Source: Methylocella sp. (GTDB lineage: Bacteria; Pseudomonadota; Alphaproteobacteria; Rhizobiales; Beijerinckiaceae). From it: a DNA stretch of 64,000 bases. Each line of letters opens with the position of its first letter. Within the stretch, counting starts at the first letter, position 1. The notes under the pieces were generated by a model. It was not told the origin of the DNA. It was given only the letters and a program-made list of their open reading frames with translations, and searched no databases. The position numbers were made by a program, and so were the translations under genes. This document shows positions 43,158-51,932 of the stretch, piece by piece. Location of the stretch: NCBI GenBank assembly GCA_037200525.1, contig JBBCGG010000001.1:4084501-4148500 (forward strand). The letters are read 5' to 3'.

Positions 43158-43990
43158 GGCTCAGGACTCATTGATTGAGATAGAAGAGGACGGCGGCTGC
43201 GATGCAGATGGCGGAGAAGAAGGTGTGGGCGCATCGATCATAGCGGGTTGCGATGCGCCGCCAGTCCTTGAGCTTGGCGAACATGTTCTCGATTTTGTGA
43301 CGCTGGCGGTAGAGCGTCTTGTCATAGGCAATGGGAAGCTTGCGGCTTCTGGTTGGCGGGATGCAGGGCTCGACGCCCCTGGCCTTCAGCGCGGCGCGGA
43401 ACCAGTTGCTGTCGTAGCCCCTGTCGGCGATCAACATTGAAGCGGGCGGTAAAGCCTTGAGCATCAGCCGCGCGCCCTTGTGGTCGCTCATCTGGCCCTC
43501 CGAGAGCAACATGACGAGGGGCTTGCCGGCGCCGTCGCAAACGACGTGGAGCTTCGAGTTCAGTCCGCCTTTCGTGCGCCCGATACGGCGGGGAAGAGCC
43601 CCTTTTTGAGCAGGCTCGCCGCTGTGCGATGCGCCTTCAGATGCGTGGCGTCGATCATGATGCGCTCGGGCTTTGGACCTTCGCCAGCGAGCGCGGCGAA
43701 TATGCGGTCGAAGACGCCGAGCCGGCTCCAGCGGATGAAGCGATTGTAAAGCGTCTTGTGCGGCCCGTAATCCTTGGGCGCATCTTTCCATTGCAGGCCG
43801 TTGCGGATCACATAGACGATTCCGCTGACCACCCGACGGTCGTCAACCCGCGGAACGCCATGCGACAGAGGAAAATGCGGCGCAAGCCGCGCCATCTGCC
43901 GCTCGCCCAACAAAAACAAATCACTCATCCCAGCCTCCCCATGCGGAGACCAGGAATCACATCTCAGGCAAATTTAATAGGTCCTGAGCC
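43158..43990 (-). mobile_element. IS5-family (IS427-like) insertion sequence, copy 2
   Basis: Same 833-bp element as copy 1, with the same terminal repeats and CTAG on both sides. Every stretch I compared was identical to copy 1, including both reading frames. It has inserted 93 bases before petA. With copy 1 it brackets a 4.6-kb segment holding pyrD, a phosphopantetheinyl transferase, hemF and trmL. Confidence 0.93.
43168..43928 (-). CDS. IS5-family transposase, two frames joined by -1 frameshift (copy 2)
   Basis: Identical in translation to the copy 1 transposase, with frame A from 43928 to 43560 and the DDE-containing frame ending at 43168. The same A5G4 slippage run joins them. Identity of both copies suggests recent transposition. 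Confidence 0.88.
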
Positions 43991-44083
43991 TAGACCTCAG
44001 ATATTGATTCTTTTACGGCGCTTGATTAAGCCCTAGCGTGAGAGGTGTTCCAATTCGAAGAACGCCCGCAGTTCGAGGATGCC

Positions 44084-44605
44084 ATGTCAGTTAGCACGGC
44101 GGTGGACGAACCGACGCGGAGGGATTTCCTTTATATAGCGACCAGCGCCGTCGGCGGCGTCGGAGCTGCAGCCGCGATCTGGCCGCTCATCAGTCAGATG
44201 AGCCCCGACGCGACGACATTGGCGGCGGCCAATGTCGAGGTCGACATCAGCGGCATAGCAGTCGGTCAGATCCTGACCGTAAAATGGCGCGGCAAGCCCG
44301 TCTTCATATCGCACCGAACTCCAGAAGAGATCGCAGCGGTTCGCGCGGTTCCCTTAGATGAGCTCAAGGATCCAGCCACCGATCAATCGCGAGTGGAAAA
44401 GCCGGAATGGCTCGTCGTCATCGGCATCTGCACGCACCTTGGCTGCGTTCCTCTAGGCAACGAAGGCCCTTACCACGGATTCTTCTGCCCCTGCCACGGA
44501 TCCGTCTACGATCCGTCCGGCCGCATCCGGCAAGGGCCGGCGCCAAGCAATCTGGCTCTCCCTCCCTATAAATTCCTCAGCGACACCAAAATTAGCATAG
44601 GCTAG
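44084..44605 (+). CDS. petA: Ubiquinol-cytochrome c reductase Rieske iron-sulfur subunit
   Basis: The [2Fe-2S] subunit of cytochrome bc1, 173 residues. An N-terminal twin-arginine segment ([15 protein letters not shown]) precedes one membrane anchor. The cluster is held by CTHLGC and CPCHGS. The start [10 protein letters not shown] at 44084 has GAGGA a few bases upstream; the frame runs further up to 44045 but without a good start context. IS copy 2 ends 93 bases upstream. Confidence 0.97.
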   Translation: MSVSTAVDEPTRRDFLYIATSAVGGVGAAAAIWPLISQMSPDATTLAAANVEVDISGIAVGQILTVKWRGKPVFISHRTPEEIAAVRAVPLDELKDPATDQSRVEKPEWLVVIGICTHLGCVPLGNEGPYHGFFCPCHGSVYDPSGRIRQGPAPSNLALPPYKFLSDTKISIG

Positions 44606-44720
44606 GCCCCTCCCGCGCTGGTTTTTCATGCGCGTTTGATGAATCGAACGCCTCCTAGAGATCACGTCCTAAAGCCCCTTCCGAGGTCCCACTCGACGCA
44701 CATAAGGCAGAGACGAGAGC

Positions 44721-45974
44721 ATGAGCGGACAATCGACCTACGTCCCCAAAAGCCCGGCCGCAAAATGGCTGGAAAGCCGTTTGCCTATCTTTGGACTGAT
44801 CCACTCCTCGTTTGTGGTTTTTCCAAACCCACGCAATCTGAACTATTGGTGGACCTTCGGCGGCATTTTGTCCTTCATGCTGGTCGCGCAGATCGTCACC
44901 GGCGTCGTGCTCGCGATGCATTATACGCCAAACGCAAATCTGGCGTTCAACTCAGTTGAGCACATCATGCGGGACGTCAACTTCGGTTGGCTGCTCCGTT
45001 ATGCGCACGCCAACGGCGCCTCGATGTTCTTCATCGCCATGTTCATTCATATTCTTCGCGGCATGTATTACGGGTCCTATAAGGCGCCGCGCGAAGTATT
45101 GTGGCTGCTCGGCTTTATCATCTACTTCCTGGCCATAGCCACCGCCTTCATGGGCTATGTGCTGCCGTGGGGTCAGATGAGCTTTTGGGGCGCGACGGTC
45201 ATCACCAGCCTGTTTTCGGCGATCCCCCTCATCGGAAAGGCGATCACCACATGGCTTTGGGGCGGCTATGCGGTCGACAACGCCACTCTCAACCGCTTCT
45301 TCTCGCTGCACTATCTGCTGCCTTTCATGATCCTTGGCGTGGTCATGCTGCATGTTTGGGCCTTGCATGTTCCAGGCTCGAACAATCCGACCGGAGTTGA
45401 GCCAAAGAGCGAAAAGGACACCCTGCCCTTCCATCCCTATTTCACCATCAAGGATAGTTTCGCGCTGGTTTGCTTCCTCATCTTTTTCGGCTGGTTCGCG
45501 TTCTACATCCCGAACTATCTCGGCCACGCCGACAATTACATCGAGGCGAACCCGTTAAAGACGCCGGCCCACATCGTGCCTGAGTGGTATTATCTGCCCT
45601 TCTACGCGATCCTGCGGTCGATCCCATCCAAACTCGGCGGCGCCGCCGCGATGTTCGCCGCGGTGGCCATCATCGCCTTCCTGCCCTGGCTCGATACGTC
45701 GCGCGTCAAATCGGCGACCTATCGTCCGATCTTCAAGATCTTTTTCTGGATCTTCGTCGCCTGCGCGATCTTGCTTGGCTATATCGGCTCGCAGCCTCCC
45801 GAAGGCGGCTATATAATCGCCGGTCGCTTCTTGACGGCCTATTATTTCATCCATTTTCTGGTGATCCTGCCTCTGCTCAGCCATTTCGAGAGGACGCGGC
45901 CATTGCCCGCCTCCATCGCTGACGCAGTGCTTGGAGCGCCGACCAAAACCGATGCGGCGCAGGCAAGCCCTTAG
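44721..45974 (+). CDS. petB: Cytochrome b of the bc1 complex
   Basis: The 417-residue membrane core of complex III, carrying two b haems and the Qo and Qi sites. The haem-ligand helices are visible ([54 protein letters not shown] and [23 protein letters not shown], in segments). The Qo-site [13 protein letters not shown] is intact. It is a separate gene, not fused to cytochrome c1 as in Bradyrhizobium. Confidence 0.97.
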   Translation: MSGQSTYVPKSPAAKWLESRLPIFGLIHSSFVVFPNPRNLNYWWTFGGILSFMLVAQIVTGVVLAMHYTPNANLAFNSVEHIMRDVNFGWLLRYAHANGASMFFIAMFIHILRGMYYGSYKAPREVLWLLGFIIYFLAIATAFMGYVLPWGQMSFWGATVITSLFSAIPLIGKAITTWLWGGYAVDNATLNRFFSLHYLLPFMILGVVMLHVWALHVPGSNNPTGVEPKSEKDTLPFHPYFTIKDSFALVCFLIFFGWFAFYIPNYLGHADNYIEANPLKTPAHIVPEWYYLPFYAILRSIPSKLGGAAAMFAAVAIIAFLPWLDTSRVKSATYRPIFKIFFWIFVACAILLGYIGSQPPEGGYIIAGRFLTAYYFIHFLVILPLLSHFERTRPLPASIADAVLGAPTKTDAAQASP

Positions 45975-46016
45975 AACCCAAAATCGCGACGGCTGATGTC
46001 CAAAAGGAACGAACTC

Positions 46017-46877
46017 ATGAGGCTTCGCAGTATGTTCGCCGCGAGCGCTGGAGCTGCAGTCGTCGGCGTCTTGGCCTTTGCATTAACCTTTAGCGGGACG
46101 CGCGCCTTCGCCGCTGAGGAGCAGGCGTCCGGAGGCATGACCGAAGCGCCGAAGCCGGAGCTGCAGAACTGGAGCTTCGCTGGTCCCTTTGGTAAATTTA
46201 ATCGGCCTCAGTTGCAGCGCGGCTATCAGGTCTATCGCCAAGTCTGCGCCAATTGTCATTCGATGAAGCTTGTCGCCTTCCGCGATTTGGCTGAATCCAG
46301 CGGCCCGGCTTTTTCGGAAGCGCAGGTCAAGGCGCTGGCCGCCACCTTCAAAGTCAAGGACGGTCCCAACCAGGCCGGCGAAATGTTCGAGCGGCCTGGC
46401 CGGCCCTCGGACTATTTTCCTTCGCCCTTCCCAAACCCTGAGGCCGCCAGCGCCGCTCTCGGCGCAGCGCCGCCGGATATGTCGCTGCTCGCCAAGGCGC
46501 GCGACTTCAGACGCGGATTTCCGCTCTTCGTGCTCGACGCCTTCACGCAATATCAGGAGCAAGGCGTCGATTATATTTACGCTCTTCTGAACGGTTACAC
46601 GAAAGCCGATGATTCGAACTGGAACGAGTTCTTCCCAGGCCACCACATCGCAATGCCGTCTCCCCTGAGCGACGGCCTCGTCAATTATACCGATGGCTCG
46701 CCCAAAACTGTCCCTCAATACGCCAAGGACATCTCGGCCTTTCTGATGTGGGCGGCCGAGCCTAAACTTGAGGACCGCAAAAGCCTCGGTTTCGCCGTGC
46801 TGATCTATCTCGCCATCTTCGCGGGACTTCTCTACGCCGTGAAAAAACGAATCTGGGCGAAGCTCGGGCCGCACTAA
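46017..46877 (+). CDS. petC: Cytochrome c1
   Basis: The periplasmic c-type subunit of complex III, 286 residues. A signal-like N-terminal helix is followed by the haem motif CANCHS and an Met ligand region around AMPSPLSDGLVNY. A C-terminal anchor (GFAVLIYLAIFAGLLYAVKKRIW) closes it. The ATG at 46017 is preferred because AAAAGGAA lies 9 bases before it; an in-frame ATG at 45996 has no such site. It ends the petABC operon. Confidence 0.95.
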   Translation: MRLRSMFAASAGAAVVGVLAFALTFSGTRAFAAEEQASGGMTEAPKPELQNWSFAGPFGKFNRPQLQRGYQVYRQVCANCHSMKLVAFRDLAESSGPAFSEAQVKALAATFKVKDGPNQAGEMFERPGRPSDYFPSPFPNPEAASAALGAAPPDMSLLAKARDFRRGFPLFVLDAFTQYQEQGVDYIYALLNGYTKADDSNWNEFFPGHHIAMPSPLSDGLVNYTDGSPKTVPQYAKDISAFLMWAAEPKLEDRKSLGFAVLIYLAIFAGLLYAVKKRIWAKLGPH

Positions 46878-47047
46878 GACCTTAGACTTCGCGCTTCTTG
46901 GGTTAGAGCGCGCTTACGACGCGCGGTCTTTGCGTGCGCAAAATACGCATCGCGCTTGCCGGATGGCTTCCAATCTGGCAGCAAAGCGGAACAAACTCGC
47001 CTTGATCGATTGATCGGCGCAACCTCCGCTCCTTCAAGGATACGCAA

Positions 47048-48781
47048 ATGCCTGCCGGCGCCGATTTTGATCCTCCGTCGCGGACCATCGCGCCCGTAGA
47101 GCCTGCATCGCTTTGGCAAGGCGCGCAGCAGGCCCAAGCTTGGCCCTTTGAGGAAGCCCGCAAGCTCGCGCAGAGAGTCGCCGCATCCGGCCAGACCGAA
47201 GTTATTTTCGAAACCGGCTATGGTCCGTCCGGCCTGCCGCATATTGGAACCTTCGGCGAGGTCGCGCGCACATCCATGGTCCGCCATGCCTTCCGGGTCC
47301 TGACCGAAGATAAGATCAAGACCCGTCTCCTGGCCTTTTCCGACGATATGGACGCGCTGCGCAAGGTGCCGGACAACGTGCCGAACAAGGAGATGCTCGC
47401 CACCTACATCGGCATGCCGCTCACCCGCGTCCCGGATCCGTTCTCGAACGAATACCCTTCCTTTGGAGCGGCGAATAATGCGAGGCTCCGCGCTTTCCTC
47501 GACCGCTTCGGATTCGATTACGAGTTTGCGAGCTCGACGGACTATTATGCGTCCGGCCGATTTGACGAAACGCTGCTGCGGATGCTGGCGGCCTATGACC
47601 CCGTCATGGATATCATCCTCCCGACCTTAGGACCTGACCGCCGCGCGACTTATTCTCCGTTCCTTCCGATCAGCCCGCGCAGCGGCAAAGTTCTCCAGGT
47701 GCCGATGGTCGAGCGCAATCTAGCGCGGGGGACGATCGTCTACATCGACCCGGAAACCAATGAAAAAGTCGAAACGGAAGTCACCGGCGGCCGCGTAAAA
47801 TGTCAGTGGAAGGCCGATTGGGCGATGCGCTGGTTTGCGCTCGGCATCGATTACGAAATGGCGGGCAAGGACTTGATCGAGTCGGTCAAGCTCTCCAGCA
47901 GGATCTGCCTCGCGCTCGGCGGCCGCCCGCCCGAAGGTTTCAATTACGAATTGTTCCTCGACGACAAAGGCCAGAAAATCTCGAAGTCGAAGGGCAACGG
48001 CCTGACGATCGATGAATGGCTCGCCTACGCCAGCCAGGAGAGCCTGTCGCTTTTCATGTATCAAAAGCCGACGGCCGCCAAGCGTCTCTTTTTCGATGTG
48101 ATTCCTCGCGCCGCAGACGAATATCTGAGCTTCCTCGAGGCCTACCCGAAGCAGCCGTTGAAGGAGCGTCTCGGCAATCCCGTCTGGCACATTCACTCGG
48201 GCGAACCGCCCGCTCCCGAACTGCTGGGGAGCAGCGAGCATCGCACGGCGATTACATTCGGCATGCTGCTCAATCTCGCCGCTGTCGCCAACAGCGAGGA
48301 CCCTCAGGTCCTCTGGGCCTTTCTGCGCCGCTATTCTCCGGATGTGTCCGCCGCTAACCACCCAACGCTGGACAAGCTCGTCTCCTATGCGGTGCGCTAT
48401 TTCCGCGATTTCGTGCGGCCGGCGAAAATCTATCGCGCGCCCGATGACGTCGAACGCGAGGCTCTCGGCAAACTCGCCGACGCGCTCGCCGCTCTTCCCA
48501 AGGACGCCAGCGCTGAGGCCGTCCAATCGGCCCTTTACGATGTCGGCCGCCCGATCCCGCGTTATCAGGACCTCAAGTCCAAAACGGCGACGCCGGAGCG
48601 GCCAGGCGTCTCGAACGACTGGTTCAATATGCTGTACGCCGTGCTGCTCGGCGAGAGCCGCGGCCCGCGCTTTGGCTCATTCGTTGCCCTCTACGGGATA
48701 GACGAGACGCGGAAATTGATCGCCGACGCGCTGGCCGGCGATCTTATTCGCAAACATGCCGATTTTCTGGCCCAAAAATAG
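47048..48781 (+). CDS. lysS: Lysyl-tRNA synthetase, class I
   Basis: Charges tRNA-Lys with lysine. This is the class I enzyme (LysK type), of 577 residues, found in archaea and many alphaproteobacteria in place of the usual class II enzyme. The HIGH-like motif is PHIGTFGEV (His65) and the KMSKS-like motif is KISKS at residues 310-314. The anticodon-binding helical end lies after about residue 380. It begins 170 bases after petC. Confidence 0.95.
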   Translation: MPAGADFDPPSRTIAPVEPASLWQGAQQAQAWPFEEARKLAQRVAASGQTEVIFETGYGPSGLPHIGTFGEVARTSMVRHAFRVLTEDKIKTRLLAFSDDMDALRKVPDNVPNKEMLATYIGMPLTRVPDPFSNEYPSFGAANNARLRAFLDRFGFDYEFASSTDYYASGRFDETLLRMLAAYDPVMDIILPTLGPDRRATYSPFLPISPRSGKVLQVPMVERNLARGTIVYIDPETNEKVETEVTGGRVKCQWKADWAMRWFALGIDYEMAGKDLIESVKLSSRICLALGGRPPEGFNYELFLDDKGQKISKSKGNGLTIDEWLAYASQESLSLFMYQKPTAAKRLFFDVIPRAADEYLSFLEAYPKQPLKERLGNPVWHIHSGEPPAPELLGSSEHRTAITFGMLLNLAAVANSEDPQVLWAFLRRYSPDVSAANHPTLDKLVSYAVRYFRDFVRPAKIYRAPDDVEREALGKLADALAALPKDASAEAVQSALYDVGRPIPRYQDLKSKTATPERPGVSNDWFNMLYAVLLGESRGPRFGSFVALYGIDETRKLIADALAGDLIRKHADFLAQK

Positions 48782-48820
48782 GTCGGCGCGGCGCGCGCTC
48801 AAGCCAGCGAAGGTTTCATC

Positions 48821-49171
48821 ATGGATCTGATCTATAAAATTGCTCCCGCCGCTCTGTGGCGACAAGCTGAGGACAAGGGACGGTTCGACGGCGCTCCGGT
48901 CGATCTTGAGGATGGGTTCATCCATTTCTCGACAGCCGCGCAAGCTGAAGAGACCGCCGAGAAATATTTCAGCGGTCACGCTAATTTGCTGCTCATTGCG
49001 GTTGACCCAAAACGGCTCGGCGAGAACTTGCGCTTCGAGCCCGCGCGCGGCGGAGCGCTGTTTCCTCACCTTTATGCGCCGCTGCCTATGGACGCGGTGG
49101 TTTTCGCCAAGCGGCTCCCCCTCAAGCCCAGCGGCGGCCATGATTTCGATGGCCTCCTCGACCAGAAATAA
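48821..49171 (+). CDS. DUF952 family protein
   Basis: A 116-residue protein with the DUF952 pattern: IYKIAPAALWRQAEDKGRF, DGFIHFSTAAQAEETAEKYF, LLLIAVDPKRLG, and FPHLYAPLPMDAV. The fold resembles glutathione-S-transferase-like or ADP-ribosyl-type small domains in databases, and its function is unknown. It follows lysS after 39 bases and is probably in the same transcript. Confidence 0.87.
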   Translation: MDLIYKIAPAALWRQAEDKGRFDGAPVDLEDGFIHFSTAAQAEETAEKYFSGHANLLLIAVDPKRLGENLRFEPARGGALFPHLYAPLPMDAVVFAKRLPLKPSGGHDFDGLLDQK

Positions 49172-49330
49172 TCGCTTCAAAGCGAAGGCAAAGCCTCAGC
49201 CGCCATTTTTGCAACCGCTTGAGGATTTCGCGGACGCACGCGCGCGAACCCAGAAAGATTGCAATCCTGCGTTGATGGATTTGGCGCGCGTGGCCGCACG
49301 AGAGACAATCACTCTGCAAGCGATCCGCTG

Positions 49331-49633
49331 TCAGTGCGCTTCGTATGAACGCGGCGCCTGGTCGAGATCGCCAAGCGTCTCAATATCGCTTTCTAGTTGA
49401 GTATCCGCGCGACCGCAGTTTCGAATTGAAGCCAACGCAATAGCAACGCCAGCGAGCACGACTATTTGGCCTTCGGAGTTTTTGACCCGGATGAGGGCGT
49501 GATTGCGGTCTTTGGTGCGAAGGGCCAGCCCCTCAACATGCCGCCACACAAAGCGCTCGTCGGCCAGGGACGCGATATCCGCAAGGACCGGAGCCTCGCC
49601 GAAGCGAATGATTTCAAAGGTGAGCAGCGGCAT
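49331..49633 (-). CDS. Hypothetical protein, 100 residues
   Basis: An open frame with a reasonable GAGG five bases before the ATG (minus strand). The middle has IRVKNSEGQIVVLAGVAIALASI, which resembles the end of DUF6894-type small proteins, but I cannot assign it with confidence. No signal peptide or membrane segment is certain. It is isolated from its neighbours. Confidence 0.45.
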   Translation of the reverse strand: MPLLTFEIIRFGEAPVLADIASLADERFVWRHVEGLALRTKDRNHALIRVKNSEGQIVVLAGVAIALASIRNCGRADTQLESDIETLGDLDQAPRSYEAH

Positions 49634-49967
49634 CGAAGCCTCAGCTATGTTGGGATTGACGCAAGCTTACATAAAAACCCTCGTGAGTCATCTAGCGCCG
49701 CAGCATGAATGGGGCGCCGCATCGCACCTCGGCGATCCTCCAAATCGAATCCATTGACGAATTCGCGCTAGCCCCTCTTCCATAAAATTAGCAACATTCT
49801 GATTTCAAATTGCTTCCGGCGCGCGTTGATTGACTTATCAATTCAACCTCCGCGAGAGGTAAATCGTGATCTCGAAAAATTGCAGAAGGTTCTGCCTAGA
49901 AACAAATTAATAGAGCGCATTATCGCTTTGCTTGAACCAAAGCCCTCGCGACAGACAACGGTCCGCA
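49634..49967. other. Gap before the Pro/Ala-rich secreted protein
   Basis: About 330 bases, AT-richer than the flanking genes near 49780-49920, with no gene I can support. Probably holds the promoter of the gene at 49968. No strong motif is visible. Confidence 0.45.
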
Positions 49968-50459
49968 ATGTCTCGTTTTAAGCTCGTCCTCCTCGCGTCT
50001 CTGATGTTTCCCTGGCTGATCGGCAATTCCGCCCACGCCGGCGAAACGGCGCCTCAGCAAAGTCCCGCGCCATTGTTCAGCGACCCTTATGCCGCGCCAG
50101 CCGGCGCCCCTAGCGCGCCTGCGGCCAAAAAGTCCCCGGCAAAACCAAGCGGAAAAGAAACCCGAAGCGCAACCGTCAAAAAACAAGAACCGGTTGGCAA
50201 AGTCGGCCTTGAAAACTCTCCGTCTTTGGTCACCAACGCGGCCCTTCCAGATCTCAAGCCGAACGCAAGTCCCAGTAAGGGCAAGGCGGCTGCGGACGAA
50301 CTTCCTCTCGGTCTCGGTCTTCACTGGTCGGCGGCCAATGATCCCCACCTCAATCCGTTATCGACGACTGAAGCGATCGATTCAGTGAGAAGGAACCAGG
50401 GACAAACGCCCAGTTCTCCCGGAAACGAACTGGATTTGGGCATGAAATTAAACTTCTGA
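49968..50459 (+). CDS. Secreted proline/alanine-rich protein, unknown function
   Basis: A 163-residue protein with a signal peptide (MSRFKLVLLASLMFPWLIGNSAHA). The mature part is low complexity with Pro, Ala, Lys and Ser, then ends in a more ordered ELPLGLGLHWSAANDPHLNPL segment and a hydrophobic-polar C-terminus (LDLGMKLNF). I do not recognise it. The open frame extends upstream to 49932, but MSRF at 49968 gives the signal peptide. Confidence 0.7.
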   Translation: MSRFKLVLLASLMFPWLIGNSAHAGETAPQQSPAPLFSDPYAAPAGAPSAPAAKKSPAKPSGKETRSATVKKQEPVGKVGLENSPSLVTNAALPDLKPNASPSKGKAAADELPLGLGLHWSAANDPHLNPLSTTEAIDSVRRNQGQTPSSPGNELDLGMKLNF

Positions 50460-50692
50460 ACCTTCCCGATTGCCCACGGCGACGTCGACGATCGGGCGAG
50501 GTCGCTCCGGCATCTCTTTGAACGCCAATCCGCTCTTCATGTGGAAACACGCCGGCGACGTAGGCCGGCGCCGCACGCAGGCGCGCGCTTATTGGCGATG
50601 GCGCCTTTTTCGCTACCGCCCAGTTCGGCAACCGGCCCAAGCTTCCCGGAGCCAAAACTGAGAATTGCCTGTTTTTAAAAAGCAAGGACATT

Positions 50693-51526
50693 ATGGAAGC
50701 GATAAGCAATCCTAGCATCGCCAGCCAATCCGTGGCTGACGCGATGCCCATCGCCGCATCGTGGTACCGCAGAACCGATATCGGCGGCGGCGTCACCTTG
50801 ATCATCGAGCCCCATGTCGACGTTCTTGAACAGGCCAACATCTGGCACGTCCGCGGGCGCGACCGCGATCTCCTGATCGACAGCGGCATGGGAGTTGTGC
50901 CGCTGCGACCCACTTTTCCCGACTTGTTTGAGGGCCGCGAGACGATTGCGCTCGCAACACATACGCACATGGATCATATCGGCGCGATCCACGAATTCGA
51001 ACATCGATGGGTCCATCCAATCGAGGCTGACTCACTTTTGCATCCCCGCGGCGGAACCTTGATCTGCGATCGGATCGACCCGGAGCTCAGACGCTTGTTC
51101 ATTGCAGCCGGCTATCCGCCGCTCGGGCGTTACTTGATTCACGCTCTTCCGCACGCGGGCTACGATCCCGCGAGCTACGTGCTGCGGGGCGCCTCCGCGA
51201 CCCGGCAGATTCTGGAGGGCGAGGTCGTCGACCTCGGAGACAGACGGTTCAGGGTCCTGTTTGTGCCGGGCCATTCGCCAGGCAGCATCGCGCTGTTTGA
51301 GGAAGCGACCGGCATTCTATTCGCCGGCGATGTGATCTATGACGGCCCACTGCTCTATCAAGGGCGCGGCATGGATATCGGCGCGTATATGCGTTCATTC
51401 GCGCTGCTGGAATCGCTTCCGATATCGGCAGCGCACGCGGGACATGATCCGAGTTTCAACAAGGAAAGGCTGGACGCCATTATCGCGGCCTATCGGAAAC
51501 GCTGGCAGGCCGAAGGGCTGATTTAG
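50693..51526 (+). CDS. MBL-fold metallo-hydrolase
   Basis: A 277-residue metallo-beta-lactamase fold protein. The metal motif H-x-H-x-D-H is at residues 90-95 (THTHMDH). Later motifs VPGHSPGSIALFEEATGILFAGDVIYDG and SAHAGHDPSF supply further metal ligands. The substrate is unknown; glyoxalase II-like or lactonase activities are possible. It stands alone, 230 bases after the preceding gene and 186 before the tRNA. Confidence 0.88.
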   Translation: MEAISNPSIASQSVADAMPIAASWYRRTDIGGGVTLIIEPHVDVLEQANIWHVRGRDRDLLIDSGMGVVPLRPTFPDLFEGRETIALATHTHMDHIGAIHEFEHRWVHPIEADSLLHPRGGTLICDRIDPELRRLFIAAGYPPLGRYLIHALPHAGYDPASYVLRGASATRQILEGEVVDLGDRRFRVLFVPGHSPGSIALFEEATGILFAGDVIYDGPLLYQGRGMDIGAYMRSFALLESLPISAAHAGHDPSFNKERLDAIIAAYRKRWQAEGLI

Positions 51527-51711
51527 CATAGTCAGCGCGAGTTCGACGTCATATGTCACAAGCGCTCTGCTCGGGTTGCGGGCGCTGCAATGCGCCAACG
51601 GCCCCGACCCGCTTCCGGAGCGCCTGCAGCCTTCAACGCTGTTGTGCAGCGCGCGAATAAGAGCTAATTTCGCCTCTCCAACCGCGCGAAATCGCGTAGT
51701 CCCGGATTAAA

Positions 51712-51788
51712 GCGCTCGTAGCTCAACTGGATAGAGCATCAGACTTCGAATCTGAGGGTTGCAGGTTCAAGTCCTGCCGAGCGCACCA
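51712..51788 (+). tRNA. tRNA-Arg (anticodon UCG)
   Basis: A 77-base cloverleaf with 7-bp acceptor stem (GCGCTCG / CGAGCGC), D stem GCTC/GAGC, anticodon stem TCAGA/TCTGA, T stem GCAGG/CCTGC, and encoded CCA end. The anticodon TCG is at 51746-51748, reading CGA codons. It marks the border between core genes and the accessory-looking region downstream. Confidence 0.97.
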
Positions 51789-51863
51789 GTCACATTTGCG
51801 GCGATGGGCGGCGTTCAATTTTTAATTGGAATTTTTCCAAATCAGATCTGATTCGAAATACGG

Positions 51864-51881
51864 CTGTCATGTATATCTCTT
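51864..51881 (+). promoter_or_regulatory. Half Pho-box-like site and small palindrome before the first phosphoesterase
   Basis: CTGTCAT at 51864-51870 matches one half of the PhoB box; the second half expected 4 bases later (ATCTCTT) matches poorly. A 6-bp inverted repeat CGTCTG / CAGACG (51895-51918, 12-base spacer) follows, about 15 bases before the start codon. Weak evidence by itself; see the stronger site at 56397. Confidence 0.3.
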
Positions 51882-51932
51882 AAGGCTCCGCTTCCGTCTG
51901 GTTAAGATAATTCAGACGATTTTGGAGTAGTT

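Noticed and set aside
37695-43990. Composite transposon
   Set aside because: Although two IS copies flank a segment, the enclosed genes are core housekeeping functions and there is no sign that the segment moved as a unit.
51712-51788. tRNA-Arg as attachment site of an integrative element
   Set aside because: No integrase and no repeated 3' end of the tRNA was noticed inside the window, so an att site is not claimed.
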